Source: Streptomyces sp. 2131.1
GTDB taxonomy: Bacteria; Actinomycetota; Actinomycetes; Streptomycetales; Streptomycetaceae
DNA length: 64,000 nt
Direction: 5' to 3'
NCBI RefSeq assembly: GCF_900105515.1
Contig: NZ_FNSY01000001.1
Coordinates: 5,506,001 to 5,570,000 of the forward strand
The position numbers and the translations under genes are program-made. This document shows, piece after piece, positions 33,135-40,978 of the stretch (within the stretch, counting starts at the first letter, position 1; the number at the start of each line of letters is the position of its first letter). The notes beneath the pieces are model-generated. The model saw nothing but the letters and a program-made list of their open reading frames with translations, was not told the origin of the DNA and searched no databases.

Positions 33135-34397
33135 TCAGGCGGTCTCGCGGACGGCGCGGGCCAGCGTGCGCAGGCCCTCGTCCAGTTCCTCGGGGGTGAT
33201 GGTGAGCGGCGGCAGCAGCTTGACGACCTCGCTCTGCGGGCCGGAGGTCTCGAGGAGCAGCCCCAGCTGGAAGGCGCGGGCGCAGACGGCGGAGGCGCGC
33301 GTCGGGTCGTCGAACTCCAGGCCCCAGACCAGGCCCCGGCCCCGGAAGCGGGCGCTGTCGTGCTCGCCGCAGATGGCCAGCATCGTCTGCTCCACCTGCT
33401 CGCCGCGGGCCAGCGTCTGCTTCTCCATCTGACCGTCGGCCCAGTACGCGTCGAGCGCGGCGGCCGCGGTGACGAACGCCGGGTTGTTGCCCCGGAAGGT
33501 GCCGTTGTGCTCGCCCGGCTCCCAGACGTCCAGCTCCGGCTTGAACAGGCAGAGCGACATGGGCAGTCCGTAGCCGCTGATGGACTTCGACAGCGTCACG
33601 ATGTCCGGCGTGATGCCGGCCTCCTCGAAGGAGAAGAAGCCGCCGGTACGGCCGCAGCCCATCTGGATGTCGTCGACGATCAGCAGCATGTCCTGGCGGT
33701 GGCACAGGTCCTGCAGCGCGCGCAGCCACTCGGCGCGGGCCACGTTGATGCCGCCCTCGCCCTGGACGGTCTCCACGATCACGGCGGCCGGGTGGTTGAG
33801 CCCGGAGCCCTGGTCCTCCAGGAGCCGCTCGAACCAGAGGAAGTCGGGGACCTGGCCGTCGAAGTAGTTGTCGAACGGCATCGGCGTGCCGTGCACCAGC
33901 GGGATGCCGGCGCCGGCCCGCTTGAACGCGTTGCCGGTCACGGCCAGCGAGCCGAGCGACATCCCGTGGAATGCGTTGGTGAACGAGACGACGGACTCGC
34001 GGCCCTTGACCTTGCGGGCCAGCTTCAGGGCGGCCTCGACGGCGTTGGTGCCCGTCGGGCCGGGGAACATCACCTTGTACGGAAGGTCGCGGGGGCGCAG
34101 TACGACGTTCTGGAAGGTGTCCAGGAAGGCCCGTTTGGCGGTGGTCGCCATGTCGAGGCCGTGCGTGATGCCGTCGCGCTCGATGTAGTCGATCAGCGCG
34201 CGCTTGAGCACCGGGTTGTTGTGGCCGTAGTTGAGCGAGCCCGCGCCGGCGAAGAAGTCCAGGTACGAGTGGCCGTCCTCGTCGGTCAGCCGGGCGCCCT
34301 GGGCGCGGTCGAACACGGCGGGCCAGCCGCGGCAGTAGCTCCGGACCTCGGATTCCAGGGTCTCGAAGACACTGAGGGCGGGCGGGGTGATGGTCAC
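33135..34397 (-). CDS. ectB: diaminobutyrate-2-oxoglutarate transaminase
   Basis: A 420-residue class-III PLP aminotransferase making L-2,4-diaminobutyrate from aspartate semialdehyde and glutamate (EC 2.6.1.76). Seen: FFAGAGSLNYGHNNPVLKRALIDYIERDGITHGLDMAT, FPGPTGTNAVEAALKLARK for phosphate binding, VDDIQMGCGRTG with the cofactor Asp, and the Schiff-base lysine in TLSKSISGYGLPM. AGGAG lies 8 bases before the GTG at 34397. Second step gene of the ect operon. Confidence 0.97.
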   Translation of the reverse strand: MTITPPALSVFETLESEVRSYCRGWPAVFDRAQGARLTDEDGHSYLDFFAGAGSLNYGHNNPVLKRALIDYIERDGITHGLDMATTAKRAFLDTFQNVVLRPRDLPYKVMFPGPTGTNAVEAALKLARKVKGRESVVSFTNAFHGMSLGSLAVTGNAFKRAGAGIPLVHGTPMPFDNYFDGQVPDFLWFERLLEDQGSGLNHPAAVIVETVQGEGGINVARAEWLRALQDLCHRQDMLLIVDDIQMGCGRTGGFFSFEEAGITPDIVTLSKSISGYGLPMSLCLFKPELDVWEPGEHNGTFRGNNPAFVTAAAALDAYWADGQMEKQTLARGEQVEQTMLAICGEHDSARFRGRGLVWGLEFDDPTRASAVCARAFQLGLLLETSGPQSEVVKLLPPLTITPEELDEGLRTLARAVRETA

Positions 34398-34471
34398 AGC
34401 GGGTCTCCTGCGGGGCGTGAGGTGGTGTGACGGGCGGCGTTGAAGGAAGCTGCGGTGGGGGAGGTGCGCGC

Positions 34472-35002
34472 TCAGGCGTGGAACGGGCCGATGCGGTACA
34501 GCACTTCCGGCAGATGGGAGCCTTCGGGGAACAGTCCGCCGTCGAAGAGCACCTCGCGCTCCAGGGCCACGTCGTGGCGCTGCGCGTAGGAGGTGAACAG
34601 GCGGTCCGACGCGGTGTTGTCCGGGGTAACGGTCGTCTCGACCCAGGCGAGCCCCTGTACGGCGGCGACCCGCTCGGTCAGGGAGTCCAGCAGCTTCGCC
34701 GCCAGGCCGGTCCCGCGGTGGCCGTGGTCGACGGCCACCTGCCAGACGACGAGCGTCTCGGGGCGGTCGGGCCTGATGTACCCCGTCACGAAGGCGACCG
34801 GGGCGCCGGTCTCGTCACGGGCGACCACGGAGGTCGCCGCGAAGTCACGGCACCACAGCAGGTAGCTGTACGAGGAGTTGAGGTCCAGGACCTCGGAGTC
34901 GCGGGCTATGCGCCAGATCGCGGCTCCGTCCTCCACTCGCGGTGTGTCGATCGTAAGGAATTCGCTTCGGGCACTTGCAAAATCTGCTGGTGCGGCGGTC
35001 AT
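34472..35002 (-). CDS. ectA: L-2,4-diaminobutyrate acetyltransferase
   Basis: A 176-residue GNAT enzyme acetylating diaminobutyrate (EC 2.3.1.178). Seen: DGAAIWRIARDSEVLDLNSSYSYLLWCRDFAATSVVA (the conserved 'LDLNSSYSYLL' motif) and acetyl-CoA loop VDHGHRGTGLAAKLLDSL. First gene of ectABCD, the salt/heat protectant pathway. No Shine-Dalgarno is visible: the 12 bases before the ATG are AT-rich and follow a TAGGTA box, so the mRNA may be nearly leaderless. Confidence 0.96.
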   Translation of the reverse strand: MTAAPADFASARSEFLTIDTPRVEDGAAIWRIARDSEVLDLNSSYSYLLWCRDFAATSVVARDETGAPVAFVTGYIRPDRPETLVVWQVAVDHGHRGTGLAAKLLDSLTERVAAVQGLAWVETTVTPDNTASDRLFTSYAQRHDVALEREVLFDGGLFPEGSHLPEVLYRIGPFHA

Positions 35003-35321
35003 GGCATTTGAATTTACCTAGCAAATTTGGAAATTGCATCGACGTCAGGGGTTGGGTGGAGCGGCGCGATGTGTTATCAGGCGGGTGCGTGCCCCGGCGC
35101 GATCCGGCTGCATTTCATTCCGTTTTGACCCGGATTTTTCGGACAGAACGCCGACTGTGTGGAGTCGGTCACAAGCCCATAACTCTCTCCACACACAAGC
35201 GAAATGAGCCCGGAAGGGGCCTCGGGAACCGATGTGTTTAGTCTCGGGAGGAGCGGGCATAAGAATGCGGGGAGCTGCTCAGAAATAGGCAGCTCCCCGC
35301 AATTTTCGAAAGCGGTGCGAT
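35003..35321. promoter_or_regulatory. ectA upstream region (no gene)
   Basis: A 319-base gene-free stretch, unusually AT-rich near ectA. A minus-strand -10-like TAGGTA lies at 35020-35015, 12 bases before the ectA ATG; no good -35 box is seen. A 9-bp inverted repeat TGTGTGGAG (35156-35164) with CTCCACACA (35187-35195) brackets 22 bases and could be an operator. The region ends in the hairpin of the upstream aminotransferase gene. The osmotic regulator cannot be identified from sequence. Confidence 0.5.
35267..35300 (-). terminator. terminator after the class-V aminotransferase
   Basis: GCGGGGAGCTGC (35267-35278) pairs perfectly with GCAGCTCCCCGC (35289-35300) over a 10-base loop, 21 bases past the aminotransferase stop on the minus strand. 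It should isolate the ect promoter from read-through. Confidence 0.7.
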
Positions 35322-36428
35322 TTATTCGCTGGGCCAGGTTTCCGAAACGGCCTTCCGGGCAGCCTCCAGATCGACCTGCCGGCCCGCGTCGGCCAGCGCC
35401 GACCCCAGAGCCGCGAGCGAGGCGAGCACCGCGCCCCGCGTCGCATCCACCCCGTAGTGATTGACCCGGATCATCTCCTTGGACAGCGCACCCCCGCCCG
35501 CGATCAGCGGCAGCGTCGGCTCGCCCGCCAGCGCCCGCGCCACCAGCGCGGACGCGTCCACGCCCTCGGGCGTCCGCAGCGTCGTCGCCACCGGCGCCGC
35601 GTCCCGCGCCTCGCGCACGTACGGGGTCAGGCCGCCGCCCAGCGCCACCGCACCGGCCCGGGTCGCCGCGGCCGCCGCCGCGTGACGCGCCATCACCGCG
35701 TCCGGGCCCTCCGCCTCGATCCGCTCCACACACGCCTCCAGGGCGAGCATCTCCAGCTGGGCCGGGGCGTGCAGCAGAGCCTTTCGCCCGCCGTCGATCC
35801 AGCGCTCCTTCCAGTCCAGGAGCGAGAGGTACGAGCGGCGCGGTGCCTGCGGGTTGGCCGCGAGCCGCTCCCAGGCCCGCCCGCTCACCGAGACCGCCGA
35901 GACCCCGGCGGGCCCGCCCATCGCCTTCTGCGCCCCGATCACACAGAGGTCCACGCCCCAGGCGTCCGGCAGCAGCGGCTCCGCGCCCACCGAGGCGACC
36001 GCGTCCAGCATGAACAGCGCCCCGTGCGCCCGGACCACCTCGCCGATCTCCGCGACCGGGTTGGTGTTCCCGGTCGCCGCCTCGGCGTGGACCAGCGAGA
36101 CGAAGTCGATCTCCGGGTGCGCGGCCAGCGCCTCGGCGACCTGGGCGGCGGTGACGGCCGTGTGGAACGGCACCTCCAGGTCGACGACCTCGGCGCCGCA
36201 GTCGCGCAGCCAGTTCCCGAAGGTCTGCCCGTAGGGGCCGGTCACCACGTTCAGCGCCGTCGAACCGGGCCGGGCGCCGCCACGGATGCAGCCCTCCAGG
36301 GGCAGCAGCGCCTCGCCCTGCATGATGACGACGTCCTGTTCGGTGGCCAGCAGACCGGCCACCCGCCGCTCGATCGCCGCGAAGTGCGCGGCGGTCAGCG
36401 GGGCGAGGTCGAGGAAGGGGTGCGTCAC
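35322..36428 (-). CDS. class-V aminotransferase (alanine-glyoxylate/serine-pyruvate type)
   Basis: A 368-residue PLP aminotransferase. Seen: ALNVVTGPYGQTFGNWLRDCGAEVVDLEVPF, VSLVHAEAATGNTNPVAEI, MLDAVASVGAEPL with the cofactor Asp, and the PLP lysine in CVIGAQKAMGGPAGVSAVSVS. The C-terminal MIRVNHYGVDATRG matches alanine-glyoxylate aminotransferases, which degrade glyoxylate or serine. GTG 36428 with GAAGAGAG upstream was chosen over the longer frame. It lies upstream of, and in line with, the ect operon but is cut off by a terminator. Confidence 0.88.
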   Translation of the reverse strand: MTHPFLDLAPLTAAHFAAIERRVAGLLATEQDVVIMQGEALLPLEGCIRGGARPGSTALNVVTGPYGQTFGNWLRDCGAEVVDLEVPFHTAVTAAQVAEALAAHPEIDFVSLVHAEAATGNTNPVAEIGEVVRAHGALFMLDAVASVGAEPLLPDAWGVDLCVIGAQKAMGGPAGVSAVSVSGRAWERLAANPQAPRRSYLSLLDWKERWIDGGRKALLHAPAQLEMLALEACVERIEAEGPDAVMARHAAAAAATRAGAVALGGGLTPYVREARDAAPVATTLRTPEGVDASALVARALAGEPTLPLIAGGGALSKEMIRVNHYGVDATRGAVLASLAALGSALADAGRQVDLEAARKAVSETWPSE

Positions 36429-36561
36429 GGCGGTGCTCTCTTCGGGTTCGGGTCCGCGGGCCCCGGTCCGCTGACCGGGCGTCTTCGAGAGTACCCAGCG
36501 CCCGCCGGACGCCCCGGTACAGGGCGCCGCACCCGCGGCGGCCCCTCGTACAGTGCTGGGC

Positions 36562-37662
36562 ATGACTGATCACGAGGCATCGCGGGTGCTGCATGTGAAG
36601 GGGCGGGTGCTCACCGGGCCCGATGAGGTCAGGGACGAGTTGTGGGCGGTGGATGGCCGGGTCACCTTCGAGCGGCCGCCCGGCGCGGACGACGCCGTCA
36701 CCGTCTCCGGCTGGGCCCTGCCCGGACTGGTCGACGCCCACTGCCACGTCGGACTCGACCACCACGGCGCCGTGGACGCGGCGACCAGCGAGAAGCAGGC
36801 CCTCGACGACCGGGAGGCCGGGGCGCTGCTCCTGCGGGACGCGGGTTCGCCCGCCGACACCCGGTGGATCGACGACCGCGAGGACCTGCCGAAGATCATC
36901 CGGGCCGGCCGCCACATCGCCCGGCCCCGCCGCTACACCCGCAACTACGCCTGGGAGGTCGAGCCGGACGAACTCGTCGCCTACGTCGCCCAGGAGGCGC
37001 GGCGCGGCGACGGCTGGGTGAAGCTCGTCGGTGACTGGATCGACCGCGAGGTGGGCGACCTGACCGCGCTGTGGCCGCGCGAGGCGGTGGAGGCAGCCAT
37101 CGCCGAGGCGCACCGGCTGGGCGCCCGGGTCACCGCGCACTGCTTCGCGGAGGACTCACTGCGCGACCTCGTCGAGGCCGGGATCGACTGCGTCGAACAC
37201 GCCACGGGCCTCACCGAGGACACCATCCCGCTCTTCGCGGAGCGCGGGGTCGCGATCGTCCCGACCCTGGTCAACATCGCCACCTTCCCCTCGCTGGCGC
37301 AGAGCGGCGAGACCAAGTTCCCGCGCTGGTCCGCCCATATGCGCCGGCTGCACGAACGCCGCTACGACACCGTGCGCGCCGCCTACGACGCAGGGGTGCC
37401 GGTCTTCGTCGGCACCGACGCGGGCGGGGTGCTCGCGCACGGCCTGGTGGCCGACGAGGTCGCGGAGCTGGTGAAGGCGGGCATCCCGCCGCTGGAGGCG
37501 CTGTCCGCGACGACCTGGGGGGCGAGGGCCTGGCTCGGCCGGCCGGGCCTGGTGGAGGGGGCGCCGGCCGACCTCGTGGTCTACGACGAGGACCCCAGGG
37601 CCGACGTCCGGGTGCTGGCCGGACCGCGCCGGGTCGTCCTGAACGGGCGCGTGATCGCCTGA
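36562..37662 (+). CDS. amidohydrolase (imidazolonepropionase-like)
   Basis: A 366-residue metal-dependent hydrolase. Metal ligands and active site are seen as VDAHCHVGLD (HxH), GWVKLVGDW (bridging Lys), ARVTAHCFAE, CVEHATGLTED and FVGTDAGG (Asp). The C-terminal PADLVVYDEDPRADV is typical. Substrate class is unclear (cyclic amide or peptide derivative). A TACAGT box at 36549-36554 ends exactly 7 bases before the ATG and there is no Shine-Dalgarno, so the transcript is probably leaderless. Confidence 0.87.
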   Translation: MTDHEASRVLHVKGRVLTGPDEVRDELWAVDGRVTFERPPGADDAVTVSGWALPGLVDAHCHVGLDHHGAVDAATSEKQALDDREAGALLLRDAGSPADTRWIDDREDLPKIIRAGRHIARPRRYTRNYAWEVEPDELVAYVAQEARRGDGWVKLVGDWIDREVGDLTALWPREAVEAAIAEAHRLGARVTAHCFAEDSLRDLVEAGIDCVEHATGLTEDTIPLFAERGVAIVPTLVNIATFPSLAQSGETKFPRWSAHMRRLHERRYDTVRAAYDAGVPVFVGTDAGGVLAHGLVADEVAELVKAGIPPLEALSATTWGARAWLGRPGLVEGAPADLVVYDEDPRADVRVLAGPRRVVLNGRVIA

Positions 37663-37984
37663 CGCACCGCGTTGACCGGCAGTGACCTGTGGGCGGACCG
37701 CTCGTTGAACCTCTTCCGTGTACGCGGCACGGTCCTCGTGCGAGCCGCCCTCGCGCGGTCCGAAACGCCGTGGAGCTCAGTGAAACGGGTGAACGCGAGG
37801 AACGCACGTGCCGGAATATTCGAAAACAGGCACGGAAACCCCCCTTTGGAGTGAACTGACCTCGGCTGTCCGCCAGTTCACCCTCTGTGCGTAAAGATTC
37901 ACGGAGTCGAGGCCACCGGTGCCCGCGATGTCCCCCATTGGACGGCGCCGGTGGCTCCATGTCTCTTGTGGGGGTTCCACCATC
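37663..37984. promoter_or_regulatory. upstream region of the LAETG protein gene
   Basis: A 322-base stretch without a convincing gene. It contains a hairpin (GCCACCGGTGCC at 37912-37923 with GGCGCCGGTGGC at 37944-37955, one wobble pair) about 30 bases before the probable TTG start, and AT-richer sequence around 37800-37850 where a promoter could lie. The hairpin may limit access to the ribosome-binding site. Confidence 0.35.
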
Positions 37985-39115
37985 TTGAACAGCAACACCT
38001 TCCGCCTCGCCGCCCTGGCGGTCGCCGCCTCTCCCGTCGCCCTGCTGGTGGCTGTCCCGGCCCATGCCGCCCCCGCGACGACCACCGCGGCCGGCGGCGA
38101 CGGGAAGGCGAGCGCGGTCGTGCTCCGTACCGCGCTCGACGTCTCGCTCCTCAACAAGGCGGTCGACGTGCCGCTGGAGGTCACGCTCAACGAGGTGCAC
38201 GCGCCGCGCACCGCCGAGGAGACCGCGCTCAGCGTGCGGCTCGACGGCGTCGACCGCGGAAAGCCGTTCAGTGTCCTCAAGGCGGACGTGGCCACCGCGA
38301 AGGCCACCGCCGACGAGCACCGCGCCGCCGGCTACAGCAACCTCGCCAACGCGCGGGTGTCTCTGCCCGGGCTCACGATGTTCCCCCTGATCAAGGTGGA
38401 GAAGGTCACCTCGAAGGCGGTCTGCGAGGCGGGCAGCCGGCCGGTCGCCGAGTCCAACGTGCTCGGGCGGGTGTCGGTGCTCGGCAAGCGCGTCACCCTC
38501 ACGGCGGGCGGCACCACGCGGGTCGCGGTGCCGAAGGTCGGCGAGGTGACGCTCGACCTGTCGAAGACGCAGACCACCTCGCGCACGGCAGCCGCTGTGG
38601 CACTCCAGCTGAAGGTGTCGGTCAACCCGGGCAACCTGAACGTCGCGGACGTCAGGGGCGAGGTCACGCTCGCGGAGGCCACCTGCGAAACCCCGAAGGG
38701 CCACGGCGGCCACACGGGCGGCGGGGACAACGGTGGCGGTCACAACGGCGGTGGTCACAACGGCGGTGGTCACAACGGCGGCGGCGACAACGGCGGCGGT
38801 CACAATGGAGGTGGCGACAACGGCGGCAACGAGAACGGGGGCGGCGACAACGGCGGCGCGACCGGGGGCGGTTCGACCGAGGGCGGCTCCGGGAACGGCG
38901 GCGCGACGGGCGGCGACAAGGGCGGCTCGACCGGGGGCGGTGGCAGCGACGTGAAGACCCAGACCGGTACGGACCAGGCACCCGCCGCGAGCGACGCGGA
39001 CCTGGCCGAGACGGGCAGCAGCTCCAGCACCCCGTACATCGCGGGCGGCGCGGCCCTGCTGCTGGCGGCGGGCGCGGGCGCCATGGTCCTGACCCGGCGC
39101 CGCGCCCGGGACTGA
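37985..39115 (+). CDS. SCO1860-family LAETG-anchored surface protein
   Basis: A 376-residue secreted, wall-anchored protein. The signal peptide runs to about residue 28 (AALAVAASPVALLVAVPAHA). It is followed by a 200-residue globular domain, a Gly/Asn/His/Asp repeat tract (GGGHNGGGDN), and a sorting signal LAETG, hydrophobic stretch and RRRARD tail for a class E sortase. I recognise the family named after SCO1860. The TTG at 37985 (GTGGGGG upstream) gives a standard signal peptide; an ATG at 37928 lies inside a hairpin and is less likely. Function on the cell surface is unknown. Confidence 0.85.
   Translation: MNSNTFRLAALAVAASPVALLVAVPAHAAPATTTAAGGDGKASAVVLRTALDVSLLNKAVDVPLEVTLNEVHAPRTAEETALSVRLDGVDRGKPFSVLKADVATAKATADEHRAAGYSNLANARVSLPGLTMFPLIKVEKVTSKAVCEAGSRPVAESNVLGRVSVLGKRVTLTAGGTTRVAVPKVGEVTLDLSKTQTTSRTAAAVALQLKVSVNPGNLNVADVRGEVTLAEATCETPKGHGGHTGGGDNGGGHNGGGHNGGGHNGGGDNGGGHNGGGDNGGNENGGGDNGGATGGGSTEGGSGNGGATGGDKGGSTGGGGSDVKTQTGTDQAPAASDADLAETGSSSSTPYIAGGAALLLAAGAGAMVLTRRRARD
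38725..38870 (+). repeat. 15-base coding repeats (GGGHN/GGGDN)
   Basis: Near-identical 15-base units of the type GGTGGTCACAACGGC encode a flexible Gly-rich spacer that would carry the folded domain away from the wall anchor. Copy number of such tracts tends to vary between strains. Confidence 0.7.
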
Positions 39116-39149
39116 CGGCCCGAGGGGAGGGCCTCCGGGGGGAGGGATT

Positions 39150-39185
39150 GGTGAGCGGTGCTCCGAGGGGGGAGCGCCGCTCACC
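39150..39185. terminator. hairpin between convergent genes
   Basis: GGTGAGCGGTGCTCC (39150-39164) and GGAGCGCCGCTCACC (39171-39185) form a 15-bp stem with one G-T pair and a 6-base loop, between the LAETG gene and the oppositely oriented cobC. Likely bidirectional. Confidence 0.6.
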
Positions 39186-39270
39186 GTGCGTGCGGGCGCT
39201 CTGAGACTGCAGCGCCGCTCACCGTGCGTGCGGGCGCTCTGAGACTGCAGCGCTGCTCACGATGCGTGCG
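39173..39270. repeat. 38-bp tandem direct repeat
   Basis: Two exact copies of a 38-base unit begin at 39173 and 39211, and a degenerate partial third begins at 39249. The right arm of the terminator lies in the first unit, so the second unit repeats that arm without its partner. No coding function is seen. Confidence 0.8.
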
Positions 39271-39355
39271 TAAGTTCTCCGTCCGGAGCGCCGCCCGCCA
39301 CTCGCAGCGGCGGTCCACCGGGGCAGGAGCACCGCTCGCCGAACAGATCGCCGGC

Positions 39356-40450
39356 CTACCGCCCCACCACCGTCAGCGCCTGGAGCGCCAGGTCGAGCGC
39401 CTGGAGGAAGCGGTTGGTCGTCGTCCGGTCGCGTACCGCCAGCCGCAGCCACCCGTCCCCGAGCCCGGGAAACGTATCGCCGCGCCGGGCCGCGAAGCCC
39501 AGCATCCGCAGCCGGTCCCGTATCTCGGCCGCCCCGTCGAGGCGGATCAGCACGAACGGCCCCTCGGCCGGCTCCACCACCCGGATCTCCGAGAACTCCC
39601 GGAGCCCGGCGACCAGATGGGCCCGGTCCACGGCGACCCGGTCCGCCGCACCGGCGGCCTCCGCGAGCGCCCGGGGCTCCACGCACGCCTTCGCCGCCGC
39701 CAGCGCGGGCGACGAGACCGGCCACAGCGGCTGGGCCTCCTCCAGGGTGCGGATCGTCTCCGGGTCGGCGGCCACGTAGCCGATGCGCAGCCCGGCGAGC
39801 CCCCAGGTCTTGGTGAGGCTGCGCAGGACGACGAGCCCGGGGATGTCCGTACGCCCGCACAGGGCCTCGCGCTCGCCCGGCACCGCGTCCATGAACGCCT
39901 CGTCGACCACCAGGGTCCGGCCGGGGCGCGCCAGCCGTTCGAGGACGGTGGCGGGGTGGAGCACGGAGGTCGGGTTGGTCGGATTGCCGACCACTACCAG
40001 GTCCGCCTCGGCGGGCACGTCGGCCGGGTCGAGCCGGAAACCGTCCCCGGCCCGCAGCAGTACCCGGCCCACCTGGTGCCCGGCCGCGCGCAGCGCCGCC
40101 TCCGGCTCGGTGAACTGGGGGTGCACCACATACGGCCGCTCGGCCGGCAGCGCGCGGGCGATCAGGACGAACGCCTCGGCCGCGCCCGCCGTCAACAGGA
40201 CCCGCTCCGGCGGCAGTCCGTGCCGCGCGGCGACGGCGGCGCGCGCCTCGCGCCCGTCGGGATACGCGGCGAGCGAGCCCAGCGAGTCGGCTATCCGCTC
40301 CTTCAGCCAGGCCGGTGGGGTCCCGGCCCGTACGTTGACGGCGAGATCGGTCAGATCCCGGTCCCGTCCGCGTACTTCCGCGTCTCCGTGGTGACGCAGA
40401 TCGTGCGTGCCCGCGCCTGTCGCGTCGGGACTCTCAGTGGGAGTGTGCAT
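39356..40450 (-). CDS. cobC: CobC-like PLP enzyme (threonine-phosphate decarboxylase type)
   Basis: A 364-residue class I/II aminotransferase-fold protein of the Rv2231c/CobC group, which supplies the aminopropanol part of the cobalamin nucleotide loop. Seen: LRHHGDAEV and LAVNVRAGTPPAWL at the N-terminus, VVGNPTNPTSVLHP, LVVDEAFMDAVPGE, and the PLP lysine in VLRSLTKTWGLAGLRIGY. The ATG at 40450 overlaps the end of a short upstream ORF. It forms a separate small unit from the riboswitch operon. Decarboxylase versus other aminotransferase activity cannot be decided here. Confidence 0.85.
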   Translation of the reverse strand: MHTPTESPDATGAGTHDLRHHGDAEVRGRDRDLTDLAVNVRAGTPPAWLKERIADSLGSLAAYPDGREARAAVAARHGLPPERVLLTAGAAEAFVLIARALPAERPYVVHPQFTEPEAALRAAGHQVGRVLLRAGDGFRLDPADVPAEADLVVVGNPTNPTSVLHPATVLERLARPGRTLVVDEAFMDAVPGEREALCGRTDIPGLVVLRSLTKTWGLAGLRIGYVAADPETIRTLEEAQPLWPVSSPALAAAKACVEPRALAEAAGAADRVAVDRAHLVAGLREFSEIRVVEPAEGPFVLIRLDGAAEIRDRLRMLGFAARRGDTFPGLGDGWLRLAVRDRTTTNRFLQALDLALQALTVVGR

Positions 40451-40541
40451 GACCGCCGTGGTGGGGGTGTGATGTGGGGGAGTGCGCCGTCGCCTGGGTG
40501 GACTCCGGCAGGACGACTATGCGCCCCGCACCCTGTTTCAC
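40434..40541 (-). CDS. possible His-rich micro-protein between CbiG-C-like gene and cobC
   Basis: A 35-codon frame from GTG 40541 (sharing GTGA with the upstream stop) to TGA 40434-40436, overlapping the cobC start. The peptide starts VKQGAGRIVVLPEST and ends HPHHGGHAHSH, with seven histidines in the last 16 residues, a pattern often used to hold Co, Ni or Zn. It fills almost the whole gap between the two cobalamin genes and is coupled to both. It is short, without a clear ribosome-binding site, and could be chance. I do not recognise the sequence. Confidence 0.35.
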   Translation of the reverse strand: MKQGAGRIVVLPESTQATAHSPTSHPHHGGHAHSH

Positions 40542-40972
40542 GCAACGGTCCCGACCGGCCGGCGCACGAGCGCGCAGGTGGCCATCGACGGGTGCCCGTC
40601 GCGCGGCCGGGACTTCCTTTTGGGTACGAGGAGTTGACCGCCGCCGACGAGGGCGGCGGCCTCGGCCACCGAGGGGGTGCCGAGGGCGGCGAGCGCGGCG
40701 CCGGAGGGGTGCGGAACGGCGACCCGGGCCAGCACCTCGGCCGGGTGCGCCCGCAGCGGCAGCCCGAGCCGGGCGGCGGCGCCCACGATCCCCGGTTCAC
40801 GGACCTTCGGCGCGACGGTGACCAACTCGGCGACCGCGCCCACCGGAAGCCCCGCCTCCCGCAGCACCTCCAGAACCAGCCCGGCCACCTCGTCGGCACA
40901 GACGCCCCGGGAGGCGCCGACCCCGACGACGAGCGTGCCGAGATGCGCGGACCGGGGTGCATCGGCTAGCAA
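40538..40972 (-). CDS. CobE/CbiG C-terminal-domain cobalamin protein
   Basis: A 144-residue protein with the CbiG-C/CobE signature: TLVVGVGASRGVCADEVAGLV, VAELVTVAPKVREPGIVGAAARLGLPLRAHPAEVLARV, and VAEAAALVGGGQLLVPKRKSRPRDGHPSMATCALVRR. The domain helps ring contraction in corrin synthesis. No ATG or GTG fits before the conserved VVGVGASRG strand, so TTG 40972 is the best start. That leaves only 6 bases to the divergent ZIP start. It is followed immediately by the micro-ORF and cobC. Confidence 0.78.
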   Translation of the reverse strand: MLADAPRSAHLGTLVVGVGASRGVCADEVAGLVLEVLREAGLPVGAVAELVTVAPKVREPGIVGAAARLGLPLRAHPAEVLARVAVPHPSGAALAALGTPSVAEAAALVGGGQLLVPKRKSRPRDGHPSMATCALVRRPVGTVA

Positions 40973-40978
40973 GAGGCC

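Noticed and set aside
38725..38870. CRISPR-like spacing of repeats
   Set aside because: The repeats are short coding units for a Gly-rich linker inside the LAETG protein.
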